Below are positions 24,102 through 32,049 of a stretch of DNA of 46,743 nucleotides, piece by piece. The notes beneath the pieces are model-generated. The model searched no databases, had not been told where the DNA came from, and saw only the letters and a program-made list of their open reading frames with translations. Numbering within the stretch: the first letter of the stretch is position 1; each line of letters starts with the position of its first letter. Source of the DNA: Neptunomonas sp. (GTDB lineage: Bacteria; Pseudomonadota; Gammaproteobacteria; Pseudomonadales; Balneatricaceae); NCBI RefSeq assembly GCF_016744175.1, contig NZ_JADGEV010000004.1, positions 94,089 to 140,831 on the forward strand, in the 5' to 3' direction. The translations under genes and the position numbers were made by a program.

Positions 24102-25814
24102 ATGAGCGTGTATCAATTTATAACTTTTAAGATTAGCCGCCAAGTAGCTAGTGTAGTTACAGTTATGGTTTTGTTTTTCCCCCTTGGGCTGCAGGCGAAA
24201 GCGAAAGCAGAGCTAACTACTGTAACTCTTCAGTTGCATTGGAACCACCAATTTCAATTCGCAGGGTATTATGCAGCGTTGGAAAAAGGTTTTTATAAAG
24301 ATGTAGGGCTAAGCGTTAATATAAAAGATGGAGGGTATGATAGTAGTGGGCATGCGGTTGTTCCTGAAGCCGAAGTGCTATTTGATAGGGCTCAGTTTGG
24401 CTCTACTCGCACTGATTTGTTAATAAACCATGGGCAAGGCCTTCCATTTGTTGTTTTAGCAAACATCATGCAACACTCCCCATACACCTTTTTAACCACT
24501 GACCAATATGATTTGAAGCGTTTAGAAAGCATCGGTACCACACGTCCTATTTCACTTAATTTACCAGGTGAGGGAAATCAGCGGACAGATGTTGAGGCTA
24601 TTGCTGCATTAAAAGTGGCAGGTATAAATTTAAAAGGACTCAATAATCATTTTCCTACCTGGGAATTGAATGATCTTTTAACAGGCAAAACTCAACTCAT
24701 TCCAGCCTATAGTACTGACGAATCCTATTTCGTTAAAAAAGCTGGACATATCCCTGTTCATATTGAGCCTAGATCCTATGGGGTAGATTTTTATGGCGAC
24801 TTATTATTTACGCGCCAAAACATGTTGGATAATCACCCCGAAACGGTACAAAAATTTCGTGCCGCCAGTTTAAAGGGGTGGAAATATGCAATGGAGAATA
24901 CCGAAGAAATTGCTGAGCTCATTGTGGCCAAATACAAAACAAGAAATAACTTTTATGATAAAAACTTCCTTATTTATGAAGCAGAGCAAATAAAAAAACT
25001 AATGAATCCTGATGTAATTGAAATTGGATATATCAACAAAGAGCGCTGGGGGAAAATAGCAGATACATATCGTTCTTTAGGATTAATCGACCAATATGAC
25101 CTGGATAAATTTCTCTATAAACAGTTCGAAAGTGAGGATTTATGGACAGTGTATAAGCACTGGATTCAGCTGCTTATTATTCCATTTGTAATAGCTGTGG
25201 GTGTTAGTTGGTATCTATTTTCTTTAACCACCAAGCTACAAAAAGAGATTGCTAAGCGCCGAATAGCTGAGAAAAGCCTGAAAATACAAGCTGAACTAGA
25301 TAGCTTAACGGGTATTAGCAATCGCTATGTGTTTCAGCAAAGCTTGGAAAAAGAATTTGATCGAGCCCGTCGATATCATCAGCCATTCTCATTAATGATT
25401 ATGGATATTGATCTATTTAAAGAGGTAAATGACAAGTACGGACACCAAGCTGGAGATGAGGTTTTACGTTCCCTCGCGAGTGTTACTCAAGGCTTACTAC
25501 GCAATACCGATTTATTTGCACGTTATGGTGGAGAAGAATTTGTTGTGTTGTTGCCCAATACGTCTTTGAAGGAAACGCTGAACCTAGCTAAGCGCATTCT
25601 ATATGCAAATCGACATAATGCTGTTCTATTTAATGGTTTAAGCATCCGTTACACGATTAGCATTGGTGTCACTGAGATTCTAGATACAGATAAGGTAGTG
25701 GAAGATCTCTTTAAGCGTAGCGATGATTTACTTTATGATGCCAAAGATGCTGGGCGAGACTGTATAAGATTGAGCAATGAGAAAAAAGAAAAACTAGAAG
25801 CTGTTAGTACTTAA
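24102..25814 (+). CDS. NMT1/THI5-like periplasmic sensor fused to GGDEF (diguanylate cyclase)
   Basis: This protein has a signal or anchor segment, then a periplasmic binding-protein domain of NMT1/THI5 type (L-H-W-N-H-Q-F-Q-F-A-G-Y-Y-A-A near its start). A transmembrane helix (L-L-I-I-P-F-V-I-A-V-G-V-S-W-Y) precedes a cytoplasmic GGDEF domain with G-G-E-E-F (residues 476-480 from this start). R-N-T-D five residues before GGEEF is an intact I-site. It is predicted to sense a periplasmic ligand and make c-di-GMP. The start is uncertain: ATG 24009 lacks a ribosome site and adds an extra hydrophobic stretch, while ATGs at 24099/24102 follow AAGG closely. Its last 11 bp overlap the convergent Lrp-family gene. 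Confidence 0.86.
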   Translation: MSVYQFITFKISRQVASVVTVMVLFFPLGLQAKAKAELTTVTLQLHWNHQFQFAGYYAALEKGFYKDVGLSVNIKDGGYDSSGHAVVPEAEVLFDRAQFGSTRTDLLINHGQGLPFVVLANIMQHSPYTFLTTDQYDLKRLESIGTTRPISLNLPGEGNQRTDVEAIAALKVAGINLKGLNNHFPTWELNDLLTGKTQLIPAYSTDESYFVKKAGHIPVHIEPRSYGVDFYGDLLFTRQNMLDNHPETVQKFRAASLKGWKYAMENTEEIAELIVAKYKTRNNFYDKNFLIYEAEQIKKLMNPDVIEIGYINKERWGKIADTYRSLGLIDQYDLDKFLYKQFESEDLWTVYKHWIQLLIIPFVIAVGVSWYLFSLTTKLQKEIAKRRIAEKSLKIQAELDSLTGISNRYVFQQSLEKEFDRARRYHQPFSLMIMDIDLFKEVNDKYGHQAGDEVLRSLASVTQGLLRNTDLFARYGGEEFVVLLPNTSLKETLNLAKRILYANRHNAVLFNGLSIRYTISIGVTEILDTDKVVEDLFKRSDDLLYDAKDAGRDCIRLSNEKKEKLEAVST

Positions 25815-26259
25815 TCGGTAATGATGTTGACGTTTTAACGGCACGAATAGCGAAATTGCTTTGTATGTCTTTAACAATAGGAAGGCGCTGGAGTGTTTTA
25901 AGCCACGCTTCGTAATTCAACAAGTCTGATACCACTACTTCAAGACGATAATCAGATGCGCCAGAAACAACAAAGCAACTGATGACATTATCCATCGCTA
26001 AAATGGCGCACTCAAACTGCACGCTAGCCTCATCACGATGATTATCAAGGCTGACATCAACAAAAACAGTCATACCTAACCCGACTCGTTGGCGATCAAG
26101 TGCAGCATAGTAGCCTGTAATGACACCATCCTCTTCAAGTTTTTTCACTCTTCTTAGACAAGGTGAAGGCGACAGGTCAATTTTATCCGCGAGATCTACA
26201 TTACTGAGACGACCATCTTCTTGAAGCAGTGAGACAATTTTTCGATCTGATTTATCCAT
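25804..26259 (-). CDS. Lrp/AsnC family transcriptional regulator
   Basis: This 151-aa regulator has an N-terminal AsnC-type helix-turn-helix (D-R-K-I-V-S-L-L-Q-E-D-G-R-L-S-N-V-D-L-A ... L-S-P-S-P-C-L-R-R-V-K-K-L-E) and a C-terminal RAM/AsnC ligand domain (about 65-145) for amino-acid effectors and oligomerisation. It is divergent from an EamA transporter at 26394, so control of amino-acid export or uptake is plausible. The 134-bp intergenic region is AT-rich, as Lrp sites usually are. Its 3' end overlaps the GGDEF gene by 11 bp on the opposite strand. Confidence 0.92.
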   Translation of the reverse strand: MDKSDRKIVSLLQEDGRLSNVDLADKIDLSPSPCLRRVKKLEEDGVITGYYAALDRQRVGLGMTVFVDVSLDNHRDEASVQFECAILAMDNVISCFVVSGASDYRLEVVVSDLLNYEAWLKTLQRLPIVKDIQSNFAIRAVKTSTSLPIKY

Positions 26260-26393
26260 TATTGAAATGTTCTTTAAGTTTGGTGGGTGATATTGATATT
26301 TTATGCTAATTATTGATTAATTCAAGGTGTAAATAGCAAGGACATGCGGGGTATGAAGTATGGATAATAGCGCTTTATATCAGAGAGATTATC

Positions 26394-27317
26394 ATGACTG
26401 CAATAGTGCTTAAACGTCTGTCAGGGCTGTCGCCTACTCATGCAGGAATTATCGCCGCATTTGTGACAATTCTTATCTGGGCTAGCTGGTTGATCTCTAT
26501 GAGACTCGGGAGCCAGTCTCAGCTATCCACAATTGATTTAGCAATACTGCGCTTTGGTGTAACAGGCCTGATCTTGCTGCCTGTTTTTTTAAAGGCTTGG
26601 TCTCGTATTCGTACTACGCCTAAGCGTTACCTCATTGGGATTATGGCGGGTGCAGGTTTACCATTTTTTTACTTATCATCATTGGGTATGCGATATGCGC
26701 CAGTGGCGGATGCAGGATTACTCATTACAGGTACCTTTCCATTATTCGTGACTTTTGCTGCAGTAATTTTCTATCGAGAAAAGTTGACACAACAGCGTGC
26801 CTTGGGCCTTTCTTCAATCGTAGTAGGGATAGCAACTATTTTAGTAATGACCGCTATTAGTACCGGGTCGGAACATTGGCGGGGAGATATATTCTTTCTA
26901 TGTGCAAGCTTATCATGGGCGATATTTACCGTTAGCTTAAAACTGTCAAAATTGCGCCCTTGGGATGCGGCTGCTTGGCTTTGTGTGTCATCATCAAGCG
27001 TTTTGCTCGCAGGTGTGACGTTTGGTGTCTGGGATGTTACGTTTATGCATGCACCGATAGAGCAAACGGCTTATCAGGTCGTGGTACAGGTTCTATGTGT
27101 CGGGCTTATAACAGGTTTTAGTTATGGATTTGCTGTTCGCCAGTTGGGAGCAGAGAATACGTCTGCAATTGGTGCATTTACGCCTGTTTTGGCGGTACTT
27201 GGCGGGTTGTATCTATTAGGAGAACCCATTCAGTTGGTGGCTTGGGTTGGACTCGGCTTTATTACGTGCGGTGTGTTGTTGGCAAGTGGTATTCGATTTA
27301 AAAGTAATTTGGTGTGA
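26394..27317 (+). CDS. DMT superfamily (EamA) transporter
   Basis: This 307-aa integral membrane protein has about ten hydrophobic helices arranged as two EamA repeats, the second containing the typical A-I-G-A-F-T-P-V-L-A-V-L-G-G-L-Y-L-L-G-E segment. The family exports amino acids and other small metabolites. The substrate is unknown, but the adjacent divergent Lrp-type regulator suggests an amino acid or analogue. A GAGAG-like ribosome site precedes the ATG. A long bidirectional hairpin follows. Confidence 0.88.
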   Translation: MTAIVLKRLSGLSPTHAGIIAAFVTILIWASWLISMRLGSQSQLSTIDLAILRFGVTGLILLPVFLKAWSRIRTTPKRYLIGIMAGAGLPFFYLSSLGMRYAPVADAGLLITGTFPLFVTFAAVIFYREKLTQQRALGLSSIVVGIATILVMTAISTGSEHWRGDIFFLCASLSWAIFTVSLKLSKLRPWDAAAWLCVSSSSVLLAGVTFGVWDVTFMHAPIEQTAYQVVVQVLCVGLITGFSYGFAVRQLGAENTSAIGAFTPVLAVLGGLYLLGEPIQLVAWVGLGFITCGVLLASGIRFKSNLV

Positions 27318-27318
27318 G

Positions 27319-27366
27319 TTTTTCTTGCAGGTTGATTGTGTGAGTATCATCAATCTGCAAGAAAAA
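27319..27366. terminator. Bidirectional terminator between EamA and small hypothetical
   Basis: An 18-bp stem (27319-27336 with 27349-27366, one G-U pair) has a T5 tract on one arm and A5 on the other. It can therefore terminate transcripts from both convergent genes. Confidence 0.88.
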
Positions 27367-27384
27367 GCGAAGACTACTGACTCG

Positions 27385-27753
27385 TTAATTATGGCTTGAT
27401 AAGAAATGGGCTACAATGAGCTGCGAAGGTGATAAGTCTTCTTTATCAGCCTGGGCTGTTAGTAGATCATGTGCTTCTTGGGTTAGCTTAAGAGTATGAT
27501 TAGCCTTATGTGCTTTGGTGTTGTCTAAAGATGTCGCTAGTTTATTTTCATATTCTTTGTCTAGCCACTCTTCACACCACTCTCTTACCTCTTTTAAATT
27601 ACGTGAGCATTTACGCCATGCTTTAAGTGCTTTGAGGTGCTTTTTCGATGCCTTAGAAGACGCGTCTTGGTCGAAAGGAAATTTATCATCCTTGCTCAGC
27701 TGTACATCAATCCATTGAATGACAGTGGTTAAATCACTTTTCTTGATCTTCAT
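27385..27753 (-). CDS. Small protein with C-terminal ribbon-helix-helix-like segment
   Basis: I do not recognise this 122-aa protein by name. It is highly charged. Residues 1-80 are lysine-rich helices with several tryptophans (W13, W46, W59 and W63 region). The last 35 residues (T-L-K-L-T-Q-E-A-H-D-L-L ... L-S-P-S-Q-L-I-V-A-H-F-L) look like a strand followed by two helices, as in ribbon-helix-helix DNA-binding folds of the CopG/Arc or MatP type. A DNA-binding role is inference. It stands alone on the minus strand and shares a terminator with the EamA gene. Confidence 0.7.
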   Translation of the reverse strand: MKIKKSDLTTVIQWIDVQLSKDDKFPFDQDASSKASKKHLKALKAWRKCSRNLKEVREWCEEWLDKEYENKLATSLDNTKAHKANHTLKLTQEAHDLLTAQADKEDLSPSQLIVAHFLSSHN

Positions 27754-27849
27754 CTGTTAGGACTCATAGTCAGGATGTTGAAATACGAGCGCATTGTCAC
27801 AAAAAAACACCCGTCATAATATTAAACTTTTATGAAACTTCACAAAAAG

Positions 27850-28329
27850 TCAGCCGAGCTGTTTGAGAGTTTCGGCTTGTTGAGCTATGCGATCAACAAA
27901 CTGGCTAAAGAGCTCTTGTTCATCAACAGACAGGGCTGATAATAAATAACCTTCTCGCGCAGTCACAAGTGGCACTATCTGTAGGTATGTCTGTTTACCT
28001 TGCTCTGATAGGCAGACACTAGAGAAACGTCGATCTTCCTTGTTAACATTCTGTGTTAATAGCGCTGCTTTTTTAAGGTTAGAGATGGCGCGGCTAACCT
28101 GCATTTTTTCCATGCTGGTAAATTGAGCAATCTCTTTAGCCGACATCTGTGATTTTTCACCTAATGCTGCAACAACTCGCCACTCTTGTGGCGTTAAATT
28201 AAAACGCCCTGAGTAGAGTTGAGCAATGACTTCGCTAACAGACGCGTTGAGCATGGCTAGTCGGTAGGGGAAAAAGTCGCTTAGTCGTAAAGCGTTGGAT
28301 GGTTCTGTAACCGTATTTGAGGAAGTCAT
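27850..28329 (-). CDS. MarR family transcriptional regulator
   Basis: This 159-aa protein has a winged helix-turn-helix: L-T-P-Q-E-W-R-V-V-A-A-L-G, then S-A-K-E-I-A-Q-F-T-S-M-E-K-M-Q-V-S-R-A-I-S-N-L as the recognition helix, then the D-R-R wing with neighbouring residues. It is divergent from the VOC/fumarylacetoacetase genes. Its likely operator is the perfect inverted repeat at 28471-28487, sitting inside their promoter, which implies repression relieved by an aromatic or ring-fission metabolite. The start ATG at 28329 gives a normal length for the family. Confidence 0.92.
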   Translation of the reverse strand: MTSSNTVTEPSNALRLSDFFPYRLAMLNASVSEVIAQLYSGRFNLTPQEWRVVAALGEKSQMSAKEIAQFTSMEKMQVSRAISNLKKAALLTQNVNKEDRRFSSVCLSEQGKQTYLQIVPLVTAREGYLLSALSVDEQELFSQFVDRIAQQAETLKQLG

Positions 28330-28467
28330 ACGTTTTCTACAATAATGGATAAAACAGAGTTATATCTTATGGTGTAATGAGTAAAAATACAATTTCCTGA
28401 TAGGAATCAATCGATAAATTGTTTTTAAATTCTTTAGTAACAATAGGTTATGGAAATATTATGAATT

Positions 28468-28496
28468 TTGACATTGGTAACCAATGTTACTAATAT
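28468..28496 (+). promoter_or_regulatory. Promoter of VOC-fah operon (-35 TTGACA, -10 TAATAT)
   Basis: TTGACA at 28468-28473 and TAATAT at 28491-28496 are separated by exactly 17 bp, close to a perfect sigma-70 promoter. Transcription would start near 28503, about 35 nt before the VOC gene at 28538. Confidence 0.75.
28471..28487. promoter_or_regulatory. MarR operator candidate, 17-bp perfect inverted repeat
   Basis: ACATTGGT-A-ACCAATGT has 8-bp perfect arms around one central base. It overlaps the end of the -35 and fills most of the spacer of the promoter at 28468-28496. The position between divergent marR and VOC genes is typical of a MarR repressor site. A shorter repeat, TATGG-TGT-CCATA, lies at 28494-28506 over the -10 and start point. 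Confidence 0.7.
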
Positions 28497-28537
28497 GGTG
28501 TCCATACCAACAACAATAGTTAGCCGAGGGCATATTA

Positions 28538-29080
28538 ATGATTAAACTTGAACAGATCCATCACGTCGCTTACCGCTGTAACGATGCAAAAGAAACGGTT
28601 GAGTTCTATCAGAATATGCTCAATATGGAGTTTTTAGTTGCTATTGCAGAAGACCTTGTGCCTTCTACAAAAGAACCTGATCCATACATGCACCTTTTCA
28701 TGGATGCAGGTAACGGCAATATCTTGGCGTTCTTTGAATTGCCAACTAAGCCAAAAATGGACCGTGATCGCATGACACCTGAATGGGTCCAACACATTGC
28801 TTTTCGTGTAGAAAGCGAAGAAGCTTTGATGGAAGCGAAAGCAGAACTAGAAGGTAAAGGTCTTGATGTATTAGGCCCAACTAATCACGGCATTATCAAG
28901 TCTATCTACTTCTTTGATCCAAATGGTCATCGTCTTGAGCTTACCTGCTTAACAGGTACTGACGACCAGATGAAGCAGTTGAAAGAAGTAGCACCGCTAA
29001 TGTTGGAAGAATGGTCACGGACTAAAAAAGCACCTAAGCATGCTGCTTGGATGCATGAAGAAGAGTTTTCTTCAAAATAA
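28538..29080 (+). CDS. VOC (vicinal oxygen chelate) superfamily enzyme
   Basis: This 180-aa protein has two beta-alpha-beta-beta-beta modules, with candidate metal ligands His9 (H-H-V-A), Glu67 (F-F-E-L-P), His86 (Q-H-I-A-F) and Glu134 (H-R-L-E-L-T). The four-ligand H/E/H/E set resembles glyoxalase-I-like isomerases, while the S-I-Y-F-F-D-P-N-G segment is also seen in extradiol dioxygenases. The exact reaction is unknown. It lies first in a MarR-controlled unit, 99 bp before fumarylacetoacetase, so a step in homogentisate or related ring-fission catabolism is likely. A C-terminal helical tail of about 40 residues is unusual. The ribosome site resembles GCCGAGGGC. Confidence 0.8.
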   Translation: MIKLEQIHHVAYRCNDAKETVEFYQNMLNMEFLVAIAEDLVPSTKEPDPYMHLFMDAGNGNILAFFELPTKPKMDRDRMTPEWVQHIAFRVESEEALMEAKAELEGKGLDVLGPTNHGIIKSIYFFDPNGHRLELTCLTGTDDQMKQLKEVAPLMLEEWSRTKKAPKHAAWMHEEEFSSK

Positions 29081-29108
29081 ATCTATGATCTTGTGTTTGA
29101 ATTAGTAA

Positions 29109-29137
29109 ACGAAAGCCAGTAACTGGCTTTCGTTTTT
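29109..29137 (+). terminator. Terminator-like hairpin between VOC gene and fah
   Basis: ACGAAAGCCAGT (29109-29120) and ACTGGCTTTCGT (29122-29133) form a long stem with a tight loop (functionally about 7 nt if the inner pairs open), followed by T5. It would terminate or attenuate transcripts from the MarR-controlled promoter before fah at 29180. Confidence 0.75.
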
Positions 29138-29179
29138 GTTGTTTCTGGGTAGATAGAATAAGAGTAGAGAACTAATACT

Positions 29180-30499
29180 ATGAGCAATGTTAATACGTTG
29201 AATGAAACCCATGACCTTGCATTGAAAAGCTGGGTTGGTAGTGCGAATCAAACGAATAGCGACTTTCCTATTCAGAACCTACCCTTTGCTATTTTCCGTC
29301 GTTCAGGCTCAAGCGAGGAATTTCGTGGCGGTGTAGCGATTGGTGATCAAGTTGTTGATCTGGCAGCGGTGGATGAAAAGGCACTCTTCTTAGGTGAAGC
29401 AGCAACAGCAGCGAAAGCGTGTTCACAACCAACACTTAATAATTTTATGGGCATGGGTGTGGCATATGCATCCGCTTTACGTTTAGCGTTATCACGTGCG
29501 CTAAGAGAAGGTGCAGACAAATCTTTAGAAAGCTGTTTAATTGCACAGTCGGATGTTGAGTTCGATTTACCAGCAACCATTGGCGACTACACTGATTTTT
29601 ATACCTCTGTTCATCATGCTACCAGCGTCGGTAAATTGTTCCGTCCAGACAACCCATTACTGCCAAACTACAAATGGGTACCGATTGGCTATCATGGTCG
29701 CTCATCATCAATTGGTGTTTCAGGCCAAACATTCCATCGTCCAGTAGGGCAGACGAAAGCCCCTGATGCTGAAGCTCCTTCATTAGGCCCATGTAAGCGT
29801 TTGGATTATGAGCTTGAGCTAGGTATTTATATCGGCCAAGGGAATGAAATGGGTGATGCTATTAAGTTGGATGATAGTGATAATCACGTCTTTGGTTTTT
29901 GTTTGTTCAATGATTGGTCTGCGCGTGATATTCAAGCATGGGAATATCAACCATTAGGTCCATTCTTAGCGAAAAATTTTGCATCAACGGTTTCTCCATG
30001 GATCGTTACACTAGAAGCGATGGCACCGTTTAGAACTCCTTGGACGCGTGATGCTGCTGATCCTCAACCACTTCCATACCTTGAATCTGGTGCAAACCGT
30101 GAGCAGGGTGCGTTTGATATTAAATTAGAAGTATTGATTCAGACAGAAAAAATGCGTGTCGAAAATCAACAAGATAAGTCAGTTTCTTTATCTAATTTCT
30201 CGTATTCGTATTGGACTGTTGCGCAAATGGTTGCTCACCATACAGTGAATGGTTGTAATCTAAAACCGGGTGACTTCTTGGGAAGCGGCACACAGTCAGG
30301 CCCTGATTATGAAGAGTCAGGATCACTACTTGAGTTATCTCGTGGTGGTAAAGAATCTATCGACTTGGGTAATGGTGAAAGCCGTACTTTCTTAAACGAT
30401 GGCGATACCGTTGTGCTTAAAGGTTGGTGCCAAAAAGAAGGTGCTGCACGTATCGGTTTTGGTGAAGTGAGAAGTACTGTGTTGCCTGCAAAAATATAA
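29180..30499 (+). CDS. fahA: Fumarylacetoacetase
   Basis: This 439-aa enzyme hydrolyses fumarylacetoacetate to fumarate and acetoacetate, the last step of homogentisate (tyrosine/phenylalanine) catabolism. Conserved FAH features are present: an SH3-like N-terminal domain, D-F-Y-T-S-V-H-H-A-T with the catalytic His, L-D-Y-E-L-E-L-G with metal-binding glutamates, and F-N-D-W-S-A-R-D-I-Q with a metal-binding Asp. Released acetoacetate could be activated by ScoAB at the start of the window. Homogentisate dioxygenase and maleylacetoacetate isomerase genes are not adjacent. A hairpin separates it from the VOC gene, and a terminator follows. Confidence 0.94.
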   Translation: MSNVNTLNETHDLALKSWVGSANQTNSDFPIQNLPFAIFRRSGSSEEFRGGVAIGDQVVDLAAVDEKALFLGEAATAAKACSQPTLNNFMGMGVAYASALRLALSRALREGADKSLESCLIAQSDVEFDLPATIGDYTDFYTSVHHATSVGKLFRPDNPLLPNYKWVPIGYHGRSSSIGVSGQTFHRPVGQTKAPDAEAPSLGPCKRLDYELELGIYIGQGNEMGDAIKLDDSDNHVFGFCLFNDWSARDIQAWEYQPLGPFLAKNFASTVSPWIVTLEAMAPFRTPWTRDAADPQPLPYLESGANREQGAFDIKLEVLIQTEKMRVENQQDKSVSLSNFSYSYWTVAQMVAHHTVNGCNLKPGDFLGSGTQSGPDYEESGSLLELSRGGKESIDLGNGESRTFLNDGDTVVLKGWCQKEGAARIGFGEVRSTVLPAKI

Positions 30500-30523
30500 A
30501 TAACGTGTAAGCGTTTAAAGAAT

Positions 30524-30561
30524 AACGCCTCAAGTGAGCTTTGTCTCTTGAGGCGTTTTTG
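30524..30561 (+). terminator. Terminator after fahA
   Basis: AACGCCTCAAG (30524-30534) pairs perfectly with CTTGAGGCGTT (30547-30557) over a 12-nt loop and is followed by a T-run. It lies 25 bp after the fahA stop. Confidence 0.92.
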
Positions 30562-30590
30562 TATCTGAAGTGAAAAGTGTTGGTGCTCGA

Positions 30591-31025
30591 TCAGGCGAAC
30601 ATTTCTCGTTGCTGATACGCATACGCTGTATTAAAAGCCACTTGTTGGAATTCTTTCAAACCGGTTTCCTTAAATGGAATACCCAGAGGGTTGCGCTTCA
30701 AAACTTCTTTGATTTCAGAAGCAGGCAAGATGATAACATCAAGATCATCAACCAGCTGAAGTGTCGCTTCCATCTTAAATGCGAGGCCGCCTCCAGAAAA
30801 CTTACCTTTCAAAGGAGCCTGGTTGATAATTACTTTTTCCACTTTATAGTCGGTCATCAGTTTATTAAAGCTAAACTGAAAGTCTTTCAAATTCTGTCGA
30901 TCATTGCTATCCAATAATGTAATGCGACTTGTTCTGCAATCAGGGATATCAAATAGTCCGTCAGATAATGATAAAAGACAGATAATAGCTTCATTATTTT
31001 TTAACTCAACACCACAGACTCTCAT
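30591..31025 (-). CDS. DUF3010 family protein
   Basis: This 144-aa protein matches DUF3010, a family common in marine and enteric-related gammaproteobacteria: M-R-V-C-G-V-E-L-K-N-N-E-A-I-I-C-L-L at the N-terminus, then D-F-Q-F-S-F-N-K-L-M and a P-L-K-G-K-F-S-G-G central segment. The fold may be RNase H-like or resolvase-like from the D/E pattern, but no function is established. I use the ATG at 31025, which fits the family start and has a GGGGG ribosome-site-like stretch; the upstream ATG at 31040 adds five residues only. It is monocistronic. Confidence 0.8.
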   Translation of the reverse strand: MRVCGVELKNNEAIICLLSLSDGLFDIPDCRTSRITLLDSNDRQNLKDFQFSFNKLMTDYKVEKVIINQAPLKGKFSGGGLAFKMEATLQLVDDLDVIILPASEIKEVLKRNPLGIPFKETGLKEFQQVAFNTAYAYQQREMFA

Positions 31026-31294
31026 GACAAACCCCCGCATATTTGGACGATGCGCATTATAGCGTTAAAGCTCTCCGTTACACTAAGAGTGCTTTATATA
31101 TTGAGTGAATATTTTCACTTTTGAGTATTTTATCGTAAATATGTACCCGGTTTTGATCATGAAAAGTGTGTTTTATAAGAATGCTGTACTAATTGTGTTT
31201 CGTGTAGATGATATGAATCGTGTTTAAGTGTGCTTGCGGAGCTACTCGCGGCAGGGAATAATGGGCTTTTTCTGTTTTTAATCGGATAACATCT

Positions 31295-32032
31295 ATGAGC
31301 GTTGTATTTGAAGAGCTGGACTATCAGGAAACTCCATTGGGTGTGATTAGTCTGAGACGTCGGTCCGAGCCAAGGCTCAACAATAAAATTCTCTATGAAA
31401 TAAAACTGGATGATGAGTTCTTGATGTCTAGTTTGTTTACGGAGGCAGAAATTCAGCTCTCTAACATTTGCCTAGCAGCTTTAGAAGGAAAAGAGCTTGA
31501 TGTGGTTGTCGGTGGTTTAGGGTTAGGTTATACCGCTAAAGCAGCTCTTGAGCATGATAGTGTGCGCTCTCTTAAGGTAGTTGATGTTATGGCGCCGGTT
31601 ATCGACTGGCATCAGCGTGGTTTGGTACCTCTGGGTAGCGAGTTAGCAGCAGATCCACGATGTACATTAATACATGCAGATTTTTTTGATGTCGCTACAT
31701 CGAAAACAAAAGGTTTTGATGGAATAGCTTACCCTGAAGATGCACCTCATCCACAAGTAGATGCCGTGCTATTAGATATAGATCATTCGCCTAGTTATTG
31801 GCTAAATCCGGGCAACAGTGCATTCTACACCGAGCAGGGGTTACGTGATCTATCTGACAAAATTGTTTCGGGCGGCATTTTTGGATTATGGTCTGATGAG
31901 CCTCCTGCGGCAGATTTTATAGCACTTCTTGATCGTATATTTGAATCTTCTGAGTCTCACGTTGTCAGTTTCCCTAATCCGTATTTACAAGAAGACTCAA
32001 CAAATACGGTTTATCTGGCTCGAAAAGCGTAA
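31295..32032 (+). CDS. Spermidine synthase-like / SAM-dependent methyltransferase fold protein
   Basis: This 245-aa Rossmann-fold protein has a nucleotide-binding glycine motif V-V-G-G-L-G-L-G-Y-T (about residues 70-79), an acidic residue at the end of the next strand (V-V-D-V-M) and V-L-L-D-I-D-H-S-P around residue 165. The arrangement resembles spermidine-synthase-like proteins without the decarboxylated-SAM and polyamine pocket motifs I would expect. It may be a methyltransferase or an aminopropyltransferase homologue of unknown substrate. It is followed 17 nt later by a DUF3047 gene, suggesting cotranscription. Confidence 0.7.
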   Translation: MSVVFEELDYQETPLGVISLRRRSEPRLNNKILYEIKLDDEFLMSSLFTEAEIQLSNICLAALEGKELDVVVGGLGLGYTAKAALEHDSVRSLKVVDVMAPVIDWHQRGLVPLGSELAADPRCTLIHADFFDVATSKTKGFDGIAYPEDAPHPQVDAVLLDIDHSPSYWLNPGNSAFYTEQGLRDLSDKIVSGGIFGLWSDEPPAADFIALLDRIFESSESHVVSFPNPYLQEDSTNTVYLARKA

Positions 32033-32049
32033 ACAACAAAGGCTATGTG

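Noticed and set aside
30570-30917. 115-aa open frame antisense to DUF3010
   Set aside because: The minus-strand DUF3010 protein explains the conservation; the plus frame has no motif and starts next to the fahA terminator.
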